Shown here one piece after another: positions 5,655 through 6,154 of a DNA stretch of 6,154 bases. The stretch covers positions 1 through 6,154 of the forward strand of contig CAJORC010000270.1 in assembly GCA_905236615.1 (NCBI GenBank), given 5' to 3'. This DNA is from an uncultured Lachnospiraceae bacterium (GTDB lineage Bacteria > Bacillota > Clostridia > Lachnospirales > Lachnospiraceae). Every line of letters begins with the position of its first letter. Position 1 is the first letter of the stretch. The position numbers and the translations under genes were made by a program. A model generated the notes under the pieces. The model was not told where the DNA came from and did not search any database. It saw only the letters and a list, made by a program, of their open reading frames with translations.

Positions 5655-5666
5655 GTTATATATAAC
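5655..5666. repeat. Perfect 12-base palindrome GTTATATATAAC
   Basis: It lies about 76 bases upstream of the ATG at 5579 and far upstream of the ABC gene. It could be an operator for the minus-strand array or part of its -10 region (TATATA/TATAAC). AT-rich palindromes of this size arise by chance fairly often. Confidence 0.3.
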
Positions 5667-5761
5667 GGATGAACAAGGAATAAGGGGACAACTGGTTTGC
5701 ATTTTCAGTCCGTAAATGCGCACGGCTCCTCCGCTCGAAGCGGAAAATCTCCCTTAGCATC

Positions 5762-5789
5762 TTGCAAAACCCACAAAATGTAGTATAGT
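5762..5789 (+). promoter_or_regulatory. Promoter of the ABC transporter gene
   Basis: TTGCAA (5762-5767), a 16-base spacer and TATAGT (5784-5789) form a reasonable sigma-A promoter. The predicted start is near 5796, giving a leader of about 46 bases ahead of ATG 5842. Confidence 0.55.
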
Positions 5790-5820
5790 TAGCAGAGGCT
5801 AATCAGCCGCAACTAACTAT
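5785..5820. promoter_or_regulatory. Inverted repeat overlapping the -10 box and start site (putative operator)
   Basis: ATAGTTAG (5785-5792) is exactly mirrored by CTAACTAT (5813-5820). A second inner pair GGCT (5797-5800) / AGCC (5805-5808) flanks the loop AATC. The outer arms begin inside the -10 box, so a bound repressor would block RNA polymerase; as RNA, only the inner pair and right arm would be transcribed. A dimeric repressor controlling the ABC transporter (for example TetR- or GntR-type) is inferred; none is encoded in the window. Confidence 0.45.
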
Positions 5821-5841
5821 CATCAACAAAGGAATTATCAT

Positions 5842-6154
5842 ATGTTTCTGGAGATCAAAAACATCACAAAGTCTTTCGGCGAGGGCGACAGCCGCGTCGA
5901 AGTCTTAAAGGGTATCGACCTGCAGGTCGCGAAGGGCGAGTTCGTAGTACTGCTCGGCCCGTCCGGCTCCGGCAAGTCCACCCTGCTCAACATCATCGGC
6001 GGCATTGACCGCCCGGACGGCGGCGACATCCTCGTCGACGGCGAGAGCATCTCGTCCATGAAAGAAAAGGACCTCGTCCTCTACCGCCGCAGGCATTTGG
6101 GATTCATCTTCCAGATGTACAACCTCATCCCCAACCTGACCATCCGCGAGAACA
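5842..6154 (+). CDS. ABC transporter ATP-binding protein, MacB/LolD type (N-terminal part, cut by window edge)
   Basis: ATG 5842 follows AAAGGAA at a proper distance; 104 codons are seen and the frame is open at the right edge. The N-terminus MFLEIKNITKSFGEGDSRVE and VLKGIDLQVAKGEFVVLLGP are standard for the subfamily. Walker A is GPSGSGKST (39-47) and the Q-loop glutamine is Q91 in FIFQMYNLIPNLT; the FQxxNL(I/L)PxLT form is typical of ATPases paired with FtsX/MacB-type permeases (LolD, FtsE, bacitracin/antimicrobial-peptide exporters). The signature motif and Walker B lie beyond the edge. Such ATPases hydrolyse ATP in the cytoplasm to drive a membrane permease for peptide export, resistance or lipoprotein release; which applies here cannot be told. 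It is transcribed away from the secreted-gene array from its own promoter and is markedly GC-richer with C/G-ending codons, so a functional tie to the array is possible but unproven. Confidence 0.93.
   Translation, partial: MFLEIKNITKSFGEGDSRVEVLKGIDLQVAKGEFVVLLGPSGSGKSTLLNIIGGIDRPDGGDILVDGESISSMKEKDLVLYRRRHLGFIFQMYNLIPNLTIREN

Larger units (their letters stand above)
5580..5841. other. Divergent intergenic region, 262 bases
   Basis: This separates the minus-strand array from the plus-strand ABC gene. It holds the ribosome sites of both flanking genes, a plus-strand promoter (5762-5789), an inverted repeat over that promoter (5785-5820), a 12-base palindrome (5655-5666), a short hairpin TCCGCT-CGA-AGCGGA (5730-5744) without a following T-run, and an inverted pair GCATTT/AAATGC (5699-5704, 5714-5719). 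No open frame with coding character is seen. I found no convincing minus-strand promoter; the boxes near 5620-5670 lack a matching -35. Confidence 0.6.

Noticed and set aside
5730..5744. TCCGCT-CGA-AGCGGA hairpin as a transcription terminator
   Set aside because: The stem is short, neither strand has a T-run after it, and no gene ends nearby.
5838..6059. Minus-strand frame opposite the ABC gene
   Set aside because: The plus strand carries Walker A and the Q-loop; the minus frame is a by-product of GC-rich codons.
1..6154. CRISPR array, tRNA or rRNA genes
   Set aside because: No regularly spaced repeats and no cloverleaf or rRNA-like sequence were seen on either strand.

Overview
The window looks like an accessory region of a low-to-mid GC Gram-positive anaerobe, most likely a Clostridia/Lachnospiraceae-type gut bacterium. 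The grounds are strong AGGAGG-like ribosome sites, many Sec signal peptides with AxA cleavage motifs, a Gram-positive lipoprotein signal, a DUF3592-type membrane protein, an IS256/Mutator transposase of the kind common in these bacteria, and a MacB/LolD-type ABC ATPase. No species can be named from the sequence alone.

Layout. Everything from 1 to 5579, apart from the insertion sequence, is a co-directional minus-strand array of small genes. In transcription order these are: a disrupted signal-peptide gene (5579-5240), a small secreted beta-rich protein (5227-4880), an exported 256-residue protein (4727-3957), a secreted 155-residue protein (3924-3457), a DUF3592-like two-helix membrane protein (3429-2998), the IS256-family element (1633-3003, transposase on the plus strand), the C-terminal stub of another protein (1632-1485), a PepSY-like exported protein (1467-601), a two-helix membrane protein (564-355), a 32-codon frame that is almost only a signal peptide (325-227), and the start of a lipoprotein (215 to the window edge). 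At the right end a divergent plus-strand gene (5842 onward) encodes the ATPase of an ABC transporter, with its own promoter and an inverted repeat over that promoter.

Interpretation. Nearly every minus-strand product is exported or membrane-anchored, and most gaps are 12-36 bases. The array is therefore probably two or three operons dedicated to the cell surface or to secreted peptides. One promoter is well placed inside it (4804-4832, upstream of the 256-residue gene). It is preceded by three copies of an ATTG-starting 10-base unit in helical phase, the layout expected for a response-regulator activator. The function of the array is unknown; recognisable families are limited to DUF3592-like and PepSY-like.

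Decay is visible. The IS element has no target duplication. It supplies the last codon and stop of the DUF3592-like gene on one side and cuts off the N-terminus of the gene on the other, which suggests a deletion accompanied or followed insertion. The transposase carries two compensating single-base shifts and an in-frame stop. The first gene of the array switches frame partway. Composition also changes: the PepSY-like gene and the ABC ATPase are GC-rich, while the small secreted genes at 3004-5579 are AT-rich, in keeping with a mosaic, exchanged region.
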